From: Variovorax guangxiensis
GTDB lineage: Bacteria > Pseudomonadota > Gammaproteobacteria > Burkholderiales > Burkholderiaceae_C
DNA: 64,000 bases
Assembly: GCF_003952165.1 (NCBI RefSeq)
Contig: NZ_RXFT01000005.1
Location: forward strand, 310,001 to 374,000
Reading direction: 5' to 3'
The notes beneath the pieces were generated by a model that worked only from the letters and a program-made list of their open reading frames with translations, did no database searches and had not been told where the DNA came from. Every line of letters starts with the position of its first letter. The stretch's first letter is position 1. A program made the position numbers and the translations under genes. Positions 50,729 through 59,226 of the stretch are shown here, piece by piece.

Positions 50729-51835
50729 ATGCCGATGAGCCACGCCATTCCCGCTCCGGCGGCGCCGGCACGGGCACCCGCGACGACAACGACAGGAAGA
50801 AGGGGCACGCGCCGCTTCAACCAGTACTCCGTTGCCGGGGTGCTGATCGTGTTCGTCTACGTGATCATCTATGCGTATTTCCGGGAAATGCTCCCCGAGA
50901 AATGGAGCGTGGACTCGGCGAAGATCCTCGAGATCCTGAATTACGGCGGAACGGACGAAATGGACAATTCGTTCGCCGTCACGGCCGCGCTTTTCAGCAT
51001 CATCGGGTCGGACAATCTCGACGTTTTCACCTGCATCAGCAGCGCGATATTTCTTTTCTTCGCGACACGCAATATCCGCCGGGCCGGCGATTTCTTCTCC
51101 AGGCTGCTGCTGATCGCGCCTTGCATCATGCTGAACATGTTCGCACCGTCGAAGGAGACGGTGGTGCTCATCATGACCATGTGCATCACGGTGACGACAA
51201 TCTATTCCCGCACGTCCAAATTTCTCACCGTCGGCGCATTTATCGGTCTTTACGCAATTTATGGAGTTTTTGTCCGGAATTATTATTTGCTGATCGTCGG
51301 CGCATTCTTCGCCGTGCATTACCTCTGGCGGCGGCCGCTCAAATACCATTTGCTGGCGGCAATCCTGGCTGCCGGCGCGATCATGGCGGCCCCCTCCAAT
51401 ATCCTGCAGACGCTGCAGTCGCCGCGCGACACCTCCAATGCCTATGCGGAGCAGATCGGCAGCGACAACCGCACGGCCTTCACCAATATCGCCTCGCCCG
51501 CCACCGGCCCGGGCTTTCTGGTGAATTACGTGTACGCCGCGACGGTGCTGATCACGCCCGTTCTCTATTTCCAGACACCCAGCGACGCATTCATGCAATT
51601 GATGATCGCGGCGATGCTGGTCATCCTCTACAAGGCGCGGCGATGGTCGAAGCGCGATCCGACGCAATTCGAGCCACGCTTCTTCGGAAGTCTTTTCGTC
51701 GCGCACATCCTCGTTCAATTGATTTTCGAACCGGACCTCGGCAGTTTCACCCGGCATCTGACCTCCGTGATGCTCTATCTGATCGCCATCAAGGTCGCGG
51801 GAAATAAAAGGCTTATTCCGGGTATTCAAAGATGA
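50729..51835 (+). CDS. EPS polymerase-like membrane protein (Wzy/EpsG type)
   Basis: Polytopic protein of 368 residues with about ten hydrophobic spans after an Ala/Pro/Thr-rich start. No strong family motif is visible, as usual for Wzy polymerases; the position in a Wzx/Wzy locus, the membrane topology, and the segment SKETVVLIMTMCITVTT with charged loop support polymerase function (EpsG-like proteins carry a similar SKE). Codon choice is a little more AT-rich than in the flanking genes. It overlaps the pyruvyl transferase gene by 4 bp. Confidence 0.7.
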   Translation: MPMSHAIPAPAAPARAPATTTTGRRGTRRFNQYSVAGVLIVFVYVIIYAYFREMLPEKWSVDSAKILEILNYGGTDEMDNSFAVTAALFSIIGSDNLDVFTCISSAIFLFFATRNIRRAGDFFSRLLLIAPCIMLNMFAPSKETVVLIMTMCITVTTIYSRTSKFLTVGAFIGLYAIYGVFVRNYYLLIVGAFFAVHYLWRRPLKYHLLAAILAAGAIMAAPSNILQTLQSPRDTSNAYAEQIGSDNRTAFTNIASPATGPGFLVNYVYAATVLITPVLYFQTPSDAFMQLMIAAMLVILYKARRWSKRDPTQFEPRFFGSLFVAHILVQLIFEPDLGSFTRHLTSVMLYLIAIKVAGNKRLIPGIQR

Positions 51836-52980
51836 AAAAGATCCTGATCTGCGCGGTGCCGTTCAGCGACAACCTCGGCGACGGGGTCATCGCGGCCTCG
51901 CTGGCCCATATCGCGGCCATGAAGTATCCCGACGCGAAGGTCGAGTTCCTCGACATCGCCGGGCGCGTGGCCTTCGACGAATCCAACCTGCGCGGCGGCG
52001 GCGCCTTCGGCGTTTTCCAGAAGCTGCCTTCGCTGCTGCGTTCGGCAATCGTTTTCGCCTACTGCCTGAAGAACTACCTGCTGAGCTGGCGCAGGCAATG
52101 GCAGGCGGCGGTGGCCGATGCCGACCTGGTGCTGATCGGCGGCGGGCAGCTCTTCTGCGACGTGGCGCTGAATTTCCCGTCGAAACTCTTCTTCCTGGGC
52201 CGGCTGCTGCGCGGAAAGAGGGTGGCCGTGGTGTCGGTCGGCGTCACCGGCAAATGGTCTTACTGGGGACAGTGGCTCGTCGGCAAGTTCCTCCAGAACG
52301 CCGCGCCGGTCTTCTACGCGACGCGCGACGTGGATTCGGCAAACAACCTGCACGCCTTCTTCCGCATTCCGCGCAGCCGCATCAACGTGGTGCCCGATCC
52401 GGCGCTGGTCTGCGCGAGCGCCTTCTCGGAAGAACTCTCCCCCGAGAAGAAGTGGGACGTGGGCATCTGCGTCAGCAGCCTCGACGCGCTGGTGATGAAT
52501 TCCGAATACGGGGGCAAGCGAGCCGGCGGTTCGGCCGAATTCTTCTCGGGCCTCGCGCAGGCATTGCGGGCCGAGGGCGCGCGGGTGCTGTACTTCACGA
52601 ACGGCGCGGCGGAAGACAACCGGGTGCTCGCCGAGATCTCCGAGCGCACCGCCGCCGCGGACGACTTCTCCTTCGCCGTGCCGAAGCGCCCCGACGACCT
52701 GGTCACGCTGATCAGTGCCTGCTCCTGCATCGCGGCGCACCGGCTGCACGCGAACATCGTCGCCTACAGCCTGAGCATCCCGTCCATCGGCATGAACTGG
52801 GACAAGAAGGTCGAATCCTTCTTCCGGCTCACGAACCGCACCGAGTTCCTGTTCGGCCTCTCGCCGCGCCACGACGAGCTGAAGGCATCCGTCCTGAACC
52901 TGCTTCGGGAACGCAACGATCCGCGCCGGCTGGACGAGCTCCAGGCCGAAGTCATCGCCGGCACCCACGCAATGATCTGA
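51832..52980 (+). CDS. Polysaccharide pyruvyl transferase family protein
   Basis: Cytoplasmic enzyme of 382 residues, PF04230, likely adding a ketal-linked pyruvate to a sugar of the EPS repeat unit. Family marks: ICAVPFSDNLGDGVIAASLAHI at the start (the N.GD motif), LVLIGGGQLFCDVALNFPS near 100-118 (GGG motif), and SACSCIAAHRLHANIVAYSLSIPSIGMNWD (in parts), the RxHxxI...P.I block near residue 300. Coupled by ATGA to the polymerase gene. It implies an acidic, pyruvylated polymer. Confidence 0.87.
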   Translation: MKKILICAVPFSDNLGDGVIAASLAHIAAMKYPDAKVEFLDIAGRVAFDESNLRGGGAFGVFQKLPSLLRSAIVFAYCLKNYLLSWRRQWQAAVADADLVLIGGGQLFCDVALNFPSKLFFLGRLLRGKRVAVVSVGVTGKWSYWGQWLVGKFLQNAAPVFYATRDVDSANNLHAFFRIPRSRINVVPDPALVCASAFSEELSPEKKWDVGICVSSLDALVMNSEYGGKRAGGSAEFFSGLAQALRAEGARVLYFTNGAAEDNRVLAEISERTAAADDFSFAVPKRPDDLVTLISACSCIAAHRLHANIVAYSLSIPSIGMNWDKKVESFFRLTNRTEFLFGLSPRHDELKASVLNLLRERNDPRRLDELQAEVIAGTHAMI

Positions 52981-53002
52981 GCCAGCCAGGAGCGAAGAAG
53001 CC

Positions 53003-54088
53003 ATGAAAGTCCTGCACGTCGCGGAAACGCTCAAGGGCGGGCTGGAGACCTATCTCCGGATCGTCTCGAACTTCCAGCGCAACTCGCCGGAGATCAGCCA
53101 GGTGAAGTTCATCCTGCCCGGGCAGGTCGACTGGCTGAGCCCCGAGAGCGCGCACGTGGTGCCCACCGCGCGCAGCCCGCTCTCGCTGGTGGGCTATGCG
53201 AAGCGGGTGAAGAAGATCATCGAGTCGGAGCGGCCCTCGGTGCTGCACCTGCACAGCTCGATCGCCGGCGGCATCGTGCGATCGATGGCGCTGCTGGGCC
53301 AGATTCCGCGCGAGGTGAAGATCGTCTACTGCTCGCACGGCTGGGCCTTCGACCAGGCGGCGTCGAGCTACAAGAAGTCGGCCTACCGCTGGATCGAGCG
53401 GCTGCTGTCCTCGCGCAGCGACGCCATCATCTGCATCAGCCGCCACGAGGTGCGGATCGCGGCCGAATCGGGCATCCGGCGCTGCACCTGCATTCCCAAC
53501 GGCATCGATTCCGTGAACCCGGCGCCAGCCCCCGCTCTCGAGCCGCCGCCGCCCGCGGACGCCGGCAAGCCCGCGCCGCGGACCATCCTGTTCGTCGGCC
53601 GGCTCGACCGCCAGAAGGGCATCGACCTGCTGCTCGACGCCTACGCCCGCGTGCGGCCCGACTTCAGGCTGATCGTGGTCGGCGACGCGGTGCGCAAGGA
53701 CCTGCAGCTCGCGCAGCCCGAGCGGGTCGAGTTCAAGGGCTGGCTCGAGAAGGACGCGCTGGACGCGGTCTACCAGTCCTGCGACGCCATCGTCGTGCCC
53801 TCGCGCTGGGAGGGCTTCGGCCTCGTCGCGGTCGAGGCCATGGCCAGGAGCAAGGCCGTCTTCGCGTCCGCCGTCGGCGGCCTCGTGGACATCGTCGAGA
53901 ACGATCGCAGCGGCCGGCTCTTCGAGCTGGAGCACATCGACCAGATGCTGCGCGAGATCGACCGCATGCCCGTCGAGACCCTGCGCCAGATGGGCCGGAC
54001 CGGGCGAAGGATCTTCGAGGAGAAGTTCACTTCGCAGCGCATGAACACCGCCATCGTCGATCTGTACAAGGAGTCGGTACTGCCATGA
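53003..54088 (+). CDS. Glycosyltransferase family 4 protein
   Basis: GT-B fold glycosyltransferase of 361 residues using a nucleotide sugar in the cytoplasm. N-terminal KVLHVAETLKGGLETYLRIV (GGxE/T acceptor motif), linker, then ILFVGRLDRQKGIDLLLDAY near 194-213 and VPSRWEGFGLVAVEAMA near 260-276, the E-x7-E motif of GT4. It is the only clear glycosyltransferase besides the priming enzyme in this locus. It overlaps the glycosidase gene by 4 bp. Confidence 0.92.
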   Translation: MKVLHVAETLKGGLETYLRIVSNFQRNSPEISQVKFILPGQVDWLSPESAHVVPTARSPLSLVGYAKRVKKIIESERPSVLHLHSSIAGGIVRSMALLGQIPREVKIVYCSHGWAFDQAASSYKKSAYRWIERLLSSRSDAIICISRHEVRIAAESGIRRCTCIPNGIDSVNPAPAPALEPPPPADAGKPAPRTILFVGRLDRQKGIDLLLDAYARVRPDFRLIVVGDAVRKDLQLAQPERVEFKGWLEKDALDAVYQSCDAIVVPSRWEGFGLVAVEAMARSKAVFASAVGGLVDIVENDRSGRLFELEHIDQMLREIDRMPVETLRQMGRTGRRIFEEKFTSQRMNTAIVDLYKESVLP

Positions 54089-55356
54089 AGAAGACCATCA
54101 CCAGCCTGCTGGGCGCCCTGCTCTTCGCCGCAGCGTCGATCGGCCCGGCCCACGCGCGAGGCATCGGCACCCTGAGCTCCGAATACCCGGTTTCGCTGAG
54201 CGTGCAGATCGACCCCGCGACCATCACCGACGAGGACCTGCACGAGATCCGCGCCGCCGGCTTCGAGTTCGTGCGCTTCGGCGTGCGTCCGCCGATCAAG
54301 AGCGTGAACCCCGCGATGACCGACTATCCGAAGCTGATCCAGCGTGTGCGCAAGGCGAAGCTCAACGCCATCGTGACGCTCTTCGGCGGCAAGGAGATCT
54401 GGGGCCACGAGCCCGGCGACATGCGCAGCGGCGGGGGCAGCGACACCGCCAGCAAGGAGAGCCGCTTCGCCGACTTCGCGGCCGGGTTCATCAAGGTGCA
54501 CTCGGCCGACGTCGCGGTCTGGGAAGTGTGGAACGAGCCCGACAACAAGACCTTCCTTCAGCCCGCCCTGGTGCCGGACTTCGGCGCCGCCTCGTCGGCG
54601 CTGTGCGAGAAGCTCGCGCAGCAGCAGATCCGCCCGGACATCATCGTCGGCTTCGGCTTCGCGAAGCTGCCCTTCGTCGGCGGCAGTGCGGGGAAGGTGC
54701 CTTCGGAGCTGGAAGATGCCTTCGTCTCGGCCGCGCGCAGCGACTGCCTGACGGACATCTCCATCCACCCCTACCGCTCCGTGCCCGAGACCGCGCTGGC
54801 CGACTACCAGAAGCTGCGCGCCCAGCTCGACCGCCGCCAGCTGAACAAGACCGGCATCGTCGCCTCCGAATGGGGCTACGCCTCGTACATGCCCGTGCGC
54901 AACCAGGGCGCGCAGGCGTCGCTGATCTTCAGGGAGTACCTGATCAACGCCGCGGCCGGCATCAAGCTGCTGAACCTCTATTCGTGGCGCGACCGCGGCC
55001 AGTCGTACTTCTCGAAGGAAGACAACTTCGGCATCAAGTCGAAGGCCGGCGAGAAGAAGGAGGCCTACTCGGCGCTCACCGAGTTCCTGAAGATCGCGCG
55101 GCACTCGCAGAAGGTGTCCTACGACGACGCGCGCAGCGCGAGCCGGCTGGTGCTGCGCCGTGGCGAATCGATGCTGCACGTGGTCTGGACGCAGGGTGCG
55201 GAGCAGAGCGTGTCGGTGCCCGCGGGCGTCGGCGCGAAGTGCACCCGCGTCGACTTCTTCCCGCAGATGCGCGAAGGCAGCTGCGGCAGCCGTTCGGGCG
55301 AGGGCTTCACCGTGAAGGCGACCTCCAGCCCGGTCCTGCTTTCCATCTCGGGCTAG
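54085..55356 (+). CDS. Exported glycoside hydrolase, TIM-barrel clan A (PslG/GH39-like)
   Basis: Secreted glycosidase of 423 residues. Signal peptide LLGALLFAAASIGPAHA, cut near residue 24. The (beta/alpha)8 barrel shows acid/base Glu151 in VWEVWNEPDN and a likely nucleophile Glu262 in VASEWGY, both clan GH-A signatures; AAGFEFVRFGVR near 57-68 is the beta1-beta2 region. The C-terminal part is beta-rich. Similar to PslG of Pseudomonas, which trims or releases Psl chains; here it probably edits the EPS in the periplasm. It starts inside the stop of the GT4 gene. Confidence 0.85.
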   Translation: MKKTITSLLGALLFAAASIGPAHARGIGTLSSEYPVSLSVQIDPATITDEDLHEIRAAGFEFVRFGVRPPIKSVNPAMTDYPKLIQRVRKAKLNAIVTLFGGKEIWGHEPGDMRSGGGSDTASKESRFADFAAGFIKVHSADVAVWEVWNEPDNKTFLQPALVPDFGAASSALCEKLAQQQIRPDIIVGFGFAKLPFVGGSAGKVPSELEDAFVSAARSDCLTDISIHPYRSVPETALADYQKLRAQLDRRQLNKTGIVASEWGYASYMPVRNQGAQASLIFREYLINAAAGIKLLNLYSWRDRGQSYFSKEDNFGIKSKAGEKKEAYSALTEFLKIARHSQKVSYDDARSASRLVLRRGESMLHVVWTQGAEQSVSVPAGVGAKCTRVDFFPQMREGSCGSRSGEGFTVKATSSPVLLSISG

Positions 55357-55360
55357 GTGG

Positions 55361-56617
55361 ATGAAGCAGCGACTGTCAGGACTCAGGAAACGCCTCGGCG
55401 GTCCCATCTATGCCGTTGCCGACCAGTGCATCTACAGCGCCAGCCAGCTGCTGCTCAGCTTCGCGCTGGCGCGCGTGCTCTCGCCCGCCGACTTCGGCGT
55501 GGCCTCCGCGTTCCTCGCGGTGATCAGCTTCCAGTACATCCTGCACATGGCCATGGTGCACGAGCCCCTGCTCATCCGGCGCTACTACGCCGACCGCTCC
55601 ACGGCGTGGCTGACGTGGGCGCTGGTTGTGCTGTTCTCGCTGCTGGGCTTCCTCGCGTGGCAGATCGCCGCGTTCCCGGGGCAGCTGCAGTGGGTGGGCG
55701 TGGCGCTGATCGTGGGCTACGAGATCTTCTGGATCTCGCGCAGCCTGCTGCTCGCGGGGCGGCGCTATGGCGTGCTCTGCGTTTCGGGCGCGCTGATCGC
55801 GATCGGCTATGTCGTCGTACTGAACGCCGAACGGCCCGCGAGCTGGAAGGAAGCCCTGCTGCTGGTTTCCGTGCTGCAGCTCCCCTTTCTCTATCTGGTG
55901 CTCGCGAACACGCGCCACACGGTTCTTCCGCTGCCGGCCGCGAAGGACGACCGGGGCCTGACGGCGCGCGAATCGATGGCCTACGGCTGGAAGGCCAGCC
56001 TCTCGCAGTTCATGAGCTGGATCATGACCGGCGGCGCCATCCTGCTGCTGGGCTCCTCGGCCGATGCCGAGCAGGGCGGCCTGCTCAAGATCTACATCAC
56101 CTTCCTGCTGCCGATGCAGTACGTGCTGTCGGCGCTGGGCTACTACCTGCTGCCGCAGCTGGCGGCCAGCTGGAAGTCGGCGGACGCAGCGCAGAGGAAG
56201 AAGTCCTTTCGCGACTTCACCGGCTTCGTGCTGCTCGGTTTCCTGGTCGCCGAGGCCGTGGGCGTGGCGCTGGGCCTGCTGGGGCCGCGCCTCGTGGTGC
56301 TGGCCTTCGGCGCGAACTACAGGGACATGGACTTCTCGCCCTTTTTCTACGCGCCCGCGATCTTCGGCCTGACCATGTGCCTGCGCACCGGCTTCAGGGC
56401 CGCTTCGAAACCCGGCGCCCTGCTGCTGTGCTCGGTGGTCGGCGCCGTGGTGTTCGCCGCCGCGATGCTCGCTGCCGGACGGCCCGTCTCCTACATCCAG
56501 ACCATCCACGCCATGACCTGGGGCTTCGCCTGCATGGCCGCGCTGATGGTCGGCTGGCTGCTCTTCCTGGTGCGGGCGAGCGGGGTGGATGGGAACAAAG
56601 GGGAGCAACGCGCCTGA
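55361..56617 (+). CDS. Lipopolysaccharide/EPS oligosaccharide flippase (Wzx-like)
   Basis: Polytopic inner-membrane protein of 418 residues with about 12 spans, MATE-like polysaccharide-transport family. AVADQCIYSASQLLLSFALARVLSPADFGVAS (in parts) near the start is the usual N-terminal pattern (LxxxDFGxxS). It moves the lipid-linked repeat unit to the periplasmic face. It begins 4 nt after the glycosidase stop; its stop shares one base with the next ATG at 56617 (TGATG). Confidence 0.88.
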   Translation: MKQRLSGLRKRLGGPIYAVADQCIYSASQLLLSFALARVLSPADFGVASAFLAVISFQYILHMAMVHEPLLIRRYYADRSTAWLTWALVVLFSLLGFLAWQIAAFPGQLQWVGVALIVGYEIFWISRSLLLAGRRYGVLCVSGALIAIGYVVVLNAERPASWKEALLLVSVLQLPFLYLVLANTRHTVLPLPAAKDDRGLTARESMAYGWKASLSQFMSWIMTGGAILLLGSSADAEQGGLLKIYITFLLPMQYVLSALGYYLLPQLAASWKSADAAQRKKSFRDFTGFVLLGFLVAEAVGVALGLLGPRLVVLAFGANYRDMDFSPFFYAPAIFGLTMCLRTGFRAASKPGALLLCSVVGAVVFAAAMLAAGRPVSYIQTIHAMTWGFACMAALMVGWLLFLVRASGVDGNKGEQRA

Positions 56618-56652
56618 TGCCCGAAGGGCCGGCGCCGGACGAGGAGATCCTG

Positions 56653-57333
56653 ATGAGCAACCCACTGCTTCGCGGCGTGAGCTTCGACGAGCGCCTCCGG
56701 TTCCTGCGGGACGGCGTCGTGTGCCTGCGCGGGATCGTCTCGCCCGGGTGGATAGAGCTGGCGCGTGACGGCATCGAGCAGCGCCGCGACGGCCTGCTGC
56801 AGCGCGTGGTGTCCGAATCGGGTGCCAGCGAGATCGCCGGCCAGCTCACCGTGACCCGCCGGCTGCGCTGGATCTGCGACCAGCTGCTCTTCGACAAGGA
56901 CGTGAGCGCCGCGACCGCAACACCCTGGCACCAGGACATGTCCTGCGGCCTGGCCGACAGCCACCGCATCGTCCACCTGTGGATGCCCGTGGACCACATG
57001 CCGCGCGAGACCGCGCCGGAGGTGGTGCGCGGCTCGCACCTGTGGAAGACGGGTTACCGCCGCAGCGGCTGGATCGGCCCCACGGACGACGAAGCGCTCG
57101 CGCCCGAGCTGCCCGACATCGAATCCAACCGCGGCGCCTTCGACATCGTGGGCTACGAGGTCGACCCGGGCGACGTGGTGGCCTTCAACCACCGATCGCT
57201 GCACCACTCGGGGCCCGTCATGAGCTTCGGCGAGAAGCACCGGGCCTTCGCGATCCTGTGCGCCGACGACGAGCTGCTGGCGCTGGGGCTGAACCGGCGG
57301 CCCGCGGCCATGCCGGCGTTCCGCGCGGCCTAG
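56653..57333 (+). CDS. Phytanoyl-CoA dioxygenase family protein (Fe(II)/2-oxoglutarate)
   Basis: Non-haem iron dioxygenase of 226 residues. The iron ligands are His93 and Asp95 in TPWHQDMSC and a distal His in NHRSLHHSGPV near 185; Arg in EKHRAFAI may bind 2-oxoglutarate. Start at 56653 has GAGGAG at 6 nt; an ATG at 56617, which overlaps the flippase stop, is the alternative (238 residues). It is the last gene of the EPS locus and on the same strand, so it may hydroxylate a sugar, an acyl group or a lipid carrier of the polymer. Such an enzyme is unusual in EPS operons. Confidence 0.82.
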   Translation: MSNPLLRGVSFDERLRFLRDGVVCLRGIVSPGWIELARDGIEQRRDGLLQRVVSESGASEIAGQLTVTRRLRWICDQLLFDKDVSAATATPWHQDMSCGLADSHRIVHLWMPVDHMPRETAPEVVRGSHLWKTGYRRSGWIGPTDDEALAPELPDIESNRGAFDIVGYEVDPGDVVAFNHRSLHHSGPVMSFGEKHRAFAILCADDELLALGLNRRPAAMPAFRAA

Positions 57334-57340
57334 GACGCGT

Positions 57341-58192
57341 TTACCAGAACTTCTCGGGCGTGGCCGAAAGCGTCTCGGTGCAGCGGGTCACGGCCTTGGC
57401 GCGCTCCTCACGCAGCCGCTGCCAGTTGTCGGCCTGCCATTCACTCCACGCGACCGGCTCCGACTGATAGAAGCACGAGGCCGGCGGACGCATGAAGCCC
57501 GCGCGGCCGAGCTCGGCACCGAACTTCAGGCGGAACAGCTCGTCCGAGCCCGTCAGGTTCTCGTAGACCAGGTGCCAGGCGCCCGGAAGCAGCGGCGTGT
57601 CCGCCACCGCCTGCACCTTGCGCGCCTCCTCGATCTCCTCGGGCGCGGAGCCGTCGGTCAGGGCCGTGGCGTAGGCGGCCTCGGCACGCTTGCGGTAGAT
57701 GCCGGTGGCGACCTTGCTGAGCGCATCGCTCAGCTCGCCGATGGCGGGGTTGACGCCCAGCGGGTCGTCCTTGAGCGCCTCCAGCGTGGCGCCGCCGAGG
57801 TCGTCCTTCGAGAACCCCTGCGCACCGACGCTCACGCCGCCCGTGATGACCGACAGCGCGATGTTCAGCGCCACCTGCCCCGCGACGTTGTTCATCGTGT
57901 TCTCGCGACGGACCACCCGAAGCTGTTCGATGCCGGGCTTGTAGTTGCCGCGGGCGAAGCGCACGCGGGTCTGGGGTGCCGGCGACGCGGCGGCGGCGGC
58001 CGGTGTGGGTGCGGCCGGTTCCATCGGTGCGGCCGGCACGATGGGCGCATCTGCGACGGCCTCCGTGGCTTGCGATCGCTGCGGGTCCGCCGCCGCTGCA
58101 TCGGATTCGGCATGCGCCGATATGGCGGCGACCGCCAGCGCGATGCCGCATGCGCGCCATGCGGCGCGCGCTCCCTGTTTCTTCGAGATCAT
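57341..58192 (-). CDS. Exported hypothetical protein
   Basis: A 283-residue protein with a signal peptide (ACGIALAVAAISAHA, cut near residue 28), then a 45-residue Ala/Pro-rich linker. The folded part begins RVRFARGNYKPGIEQLRVV and contains a hydrophobic stretch AGQVALNIALSVITGGVSV that could insert in a membrane or pack inside the fold; the C-terminal half is helical and has two Cys (SCFYQSE and RCTETL). No family recognised. It is convergent with the EPS locus, 7 bp from its last stop. The frame continues upstream, but the leader fixes the start at 58192. Confidence 0.75.
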   Translation of the reverse strand: MISKKQGARAAWRACGIALAVAAISAHAESDAAAADPQRSQATEAVADAPIVPAAPMEPAAPTPAAAAASPAPQTRVRFARGNYKPGIEQLRVVRRENTMNNVAGQVALNIALSVITGGVSVGAQGFSKDDLGGATLEALKDDPLGVNPAIGELSDALSKVATGIYRKRAEAAYATALTDGSAPEEIEEARKVQAVADTPLLPGAWHLVYENLTGSDELFRLKFGAELGRAGFMRPPASCFYQSEPVAWSEWQADNWQRLREERAKAVTRCTETLSATPEKFW

Positions 58193-58270
58193 GTGAATGA
58201 AATTCCTCCCGGCGCGGATTGTCTCCGAACCCCCGGGGGCCAGCGTCCACAGCACGGCATCGAGCACACG

Positions 58271-58450
58271 CTCATGGTCCCGCGGACGGAGCTGGAGCCG
58301 GTCGTGCAGCTTGTGCTCAGCGCCTTCGAGCCGCACGACCTCGTACTGCGCCAACGACCGGGCGCACGCACACACGTCCTCGACCCGCCCAACAACCGCT
58401 CCATGGCGCCCAGGTGCAGGGCGCTGGTCGATCACCTGATGGGCGCGCTC
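58271..58450 (+). pseudogene. Probable remnant of a LysR-type regulator (C-terminal end)
   Basis: One plus-strand frame reads ELEPVV, then LVLSAFEPHDL, and then HVLDPPNNRSMAPRCRALVDHL, which follows the C-terminal end of LysR regulators (consensus of the type L.PVL..F.PP..P.HVLYPPNR.MAPR.RALVDHL). Small insertions separate the blocks, the Tyr before PPN is Asp, and no helix-turn-helix part is present upstream. The piece lies in the 256-bp gap between two minus-strand genes and runs into the end of the membrane protein gene. The match is by eye; the opposite strand also stays open here. Confidence 0.5.
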
Positions 58451-59213
58451 AGCGCTTCTTCAGCAGGACGCGCACCGCCTCGGGCAGGGAGTTGACCTGC
58501 GGCATGAAGTGGTCGAGCAGCGCGCCCAGCGCCACCGCGCAGATCACCGCGCCAAGCAGCGGCTTCCAGGTGAGCCGCACGGCGGCCATGAGCCAGCCCT
58601 CGCGCGCCATGCGCACCGCGGCGCGGGCCGAGACGTAGGAGAAGGCAATTTCGATGGCCACTGCCAGCAGCGCGTCCCAGCTGAAATACAGCAACACCAG
58701 CGAGCCCGCGCCGAACAGGATGGCGGCGCAGATCAGGAAGATGGCGATCACCGGGATGACGACGACCGCGCCCTCGTCGGCGCCGCCGGCCACGTCGAGC
58801 GCGCCGCTGGCGATGTCCGAGAGGCCGCTGCCGCTGCCGCCGCCACCGTCGCCCGGGGCTTCGCCGATGCCCGTGTGGCCGTGCGAGCCGCTGCCGCCTC
58901 GTCCGCCGCCGAACTCGAAGTCGGGCGCATCGACGTTCAGATCGAGCCCGCGTTCCTCGACCAGCCGCTTCGCCCACCAGCGCAGCACCAGCAGGTAGCC
59001 CAGGTACCCCACGCCCAGCGTGAGGAAGTAGCGCACCGCGAGCGAATCGACGTGCAGCAGGTGCATCTGCAGCGCCGACACGCCCCACATGAGCAGCAGC
59101 GTGAAGCTGCCGATGAGGATGCCGTGCGTGCGCAGGCTGTACTTGCGGTGGAGCTCGCGCTCGACCTGCGTTTCCCAAAGACGCACGGAGCGCCAGTTGG
59201 AAAGGATCTTCAC
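58449..59213 (-). CDS. Membrane protein with a glycine-rich central loop, unknown function
   Basis: A 254-residue protein with two N-terminal spans (ILIGSFTLLLMWGVSALQM and YFLTLGVGYLGYLLVL), a loop of about 60 residues dominated by Gly, Ser, Asp and His (residues 100-145), and three further spans (AVVVIPVIAIFLICAAILFG, LVLLYFSWDALLAVAIEIAF in parts, LLGAVICAVALGALL). No family motif is recognised. It ends with LKKR. It is followed upstream by alr on the same strand, 13 bp away, and may share its transcript. Confidence 0.75.
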   Translation of the reverse strand: MKILSNWRSVRLWETQVERELHRKYSLRTHGILIGSFTLLLMWGVSALQMHLLHVDSLAVRYFLTLGVGYLGYLLVLRWWAKRLVEERGLDLNVDAPDFEFGGGRGGSGSHGHTGIGEAPGDGGGGSGSGLSDIASGALDVAGGADEGAVVVIPVIAIFLICAAILFGAGSLVLLYFSWDALLAVAIEIAFSYVSARAAVRMAREGWLMAAVRLTWKPLLGAVICAVALGALLDHFMPQVNSLPEAVRVLLKKR

Positions 59214-59226
59214 GGCTTCAGGGTGT

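Noticed and set aside
58219-58638. Plus-strand frame of 139 codons overlapping the membrane protein gene end
   Set aside because: Arg/Ala/Pro/Thr-rich shadow sequence without motif, in a different frame from the LysR-like remnant.
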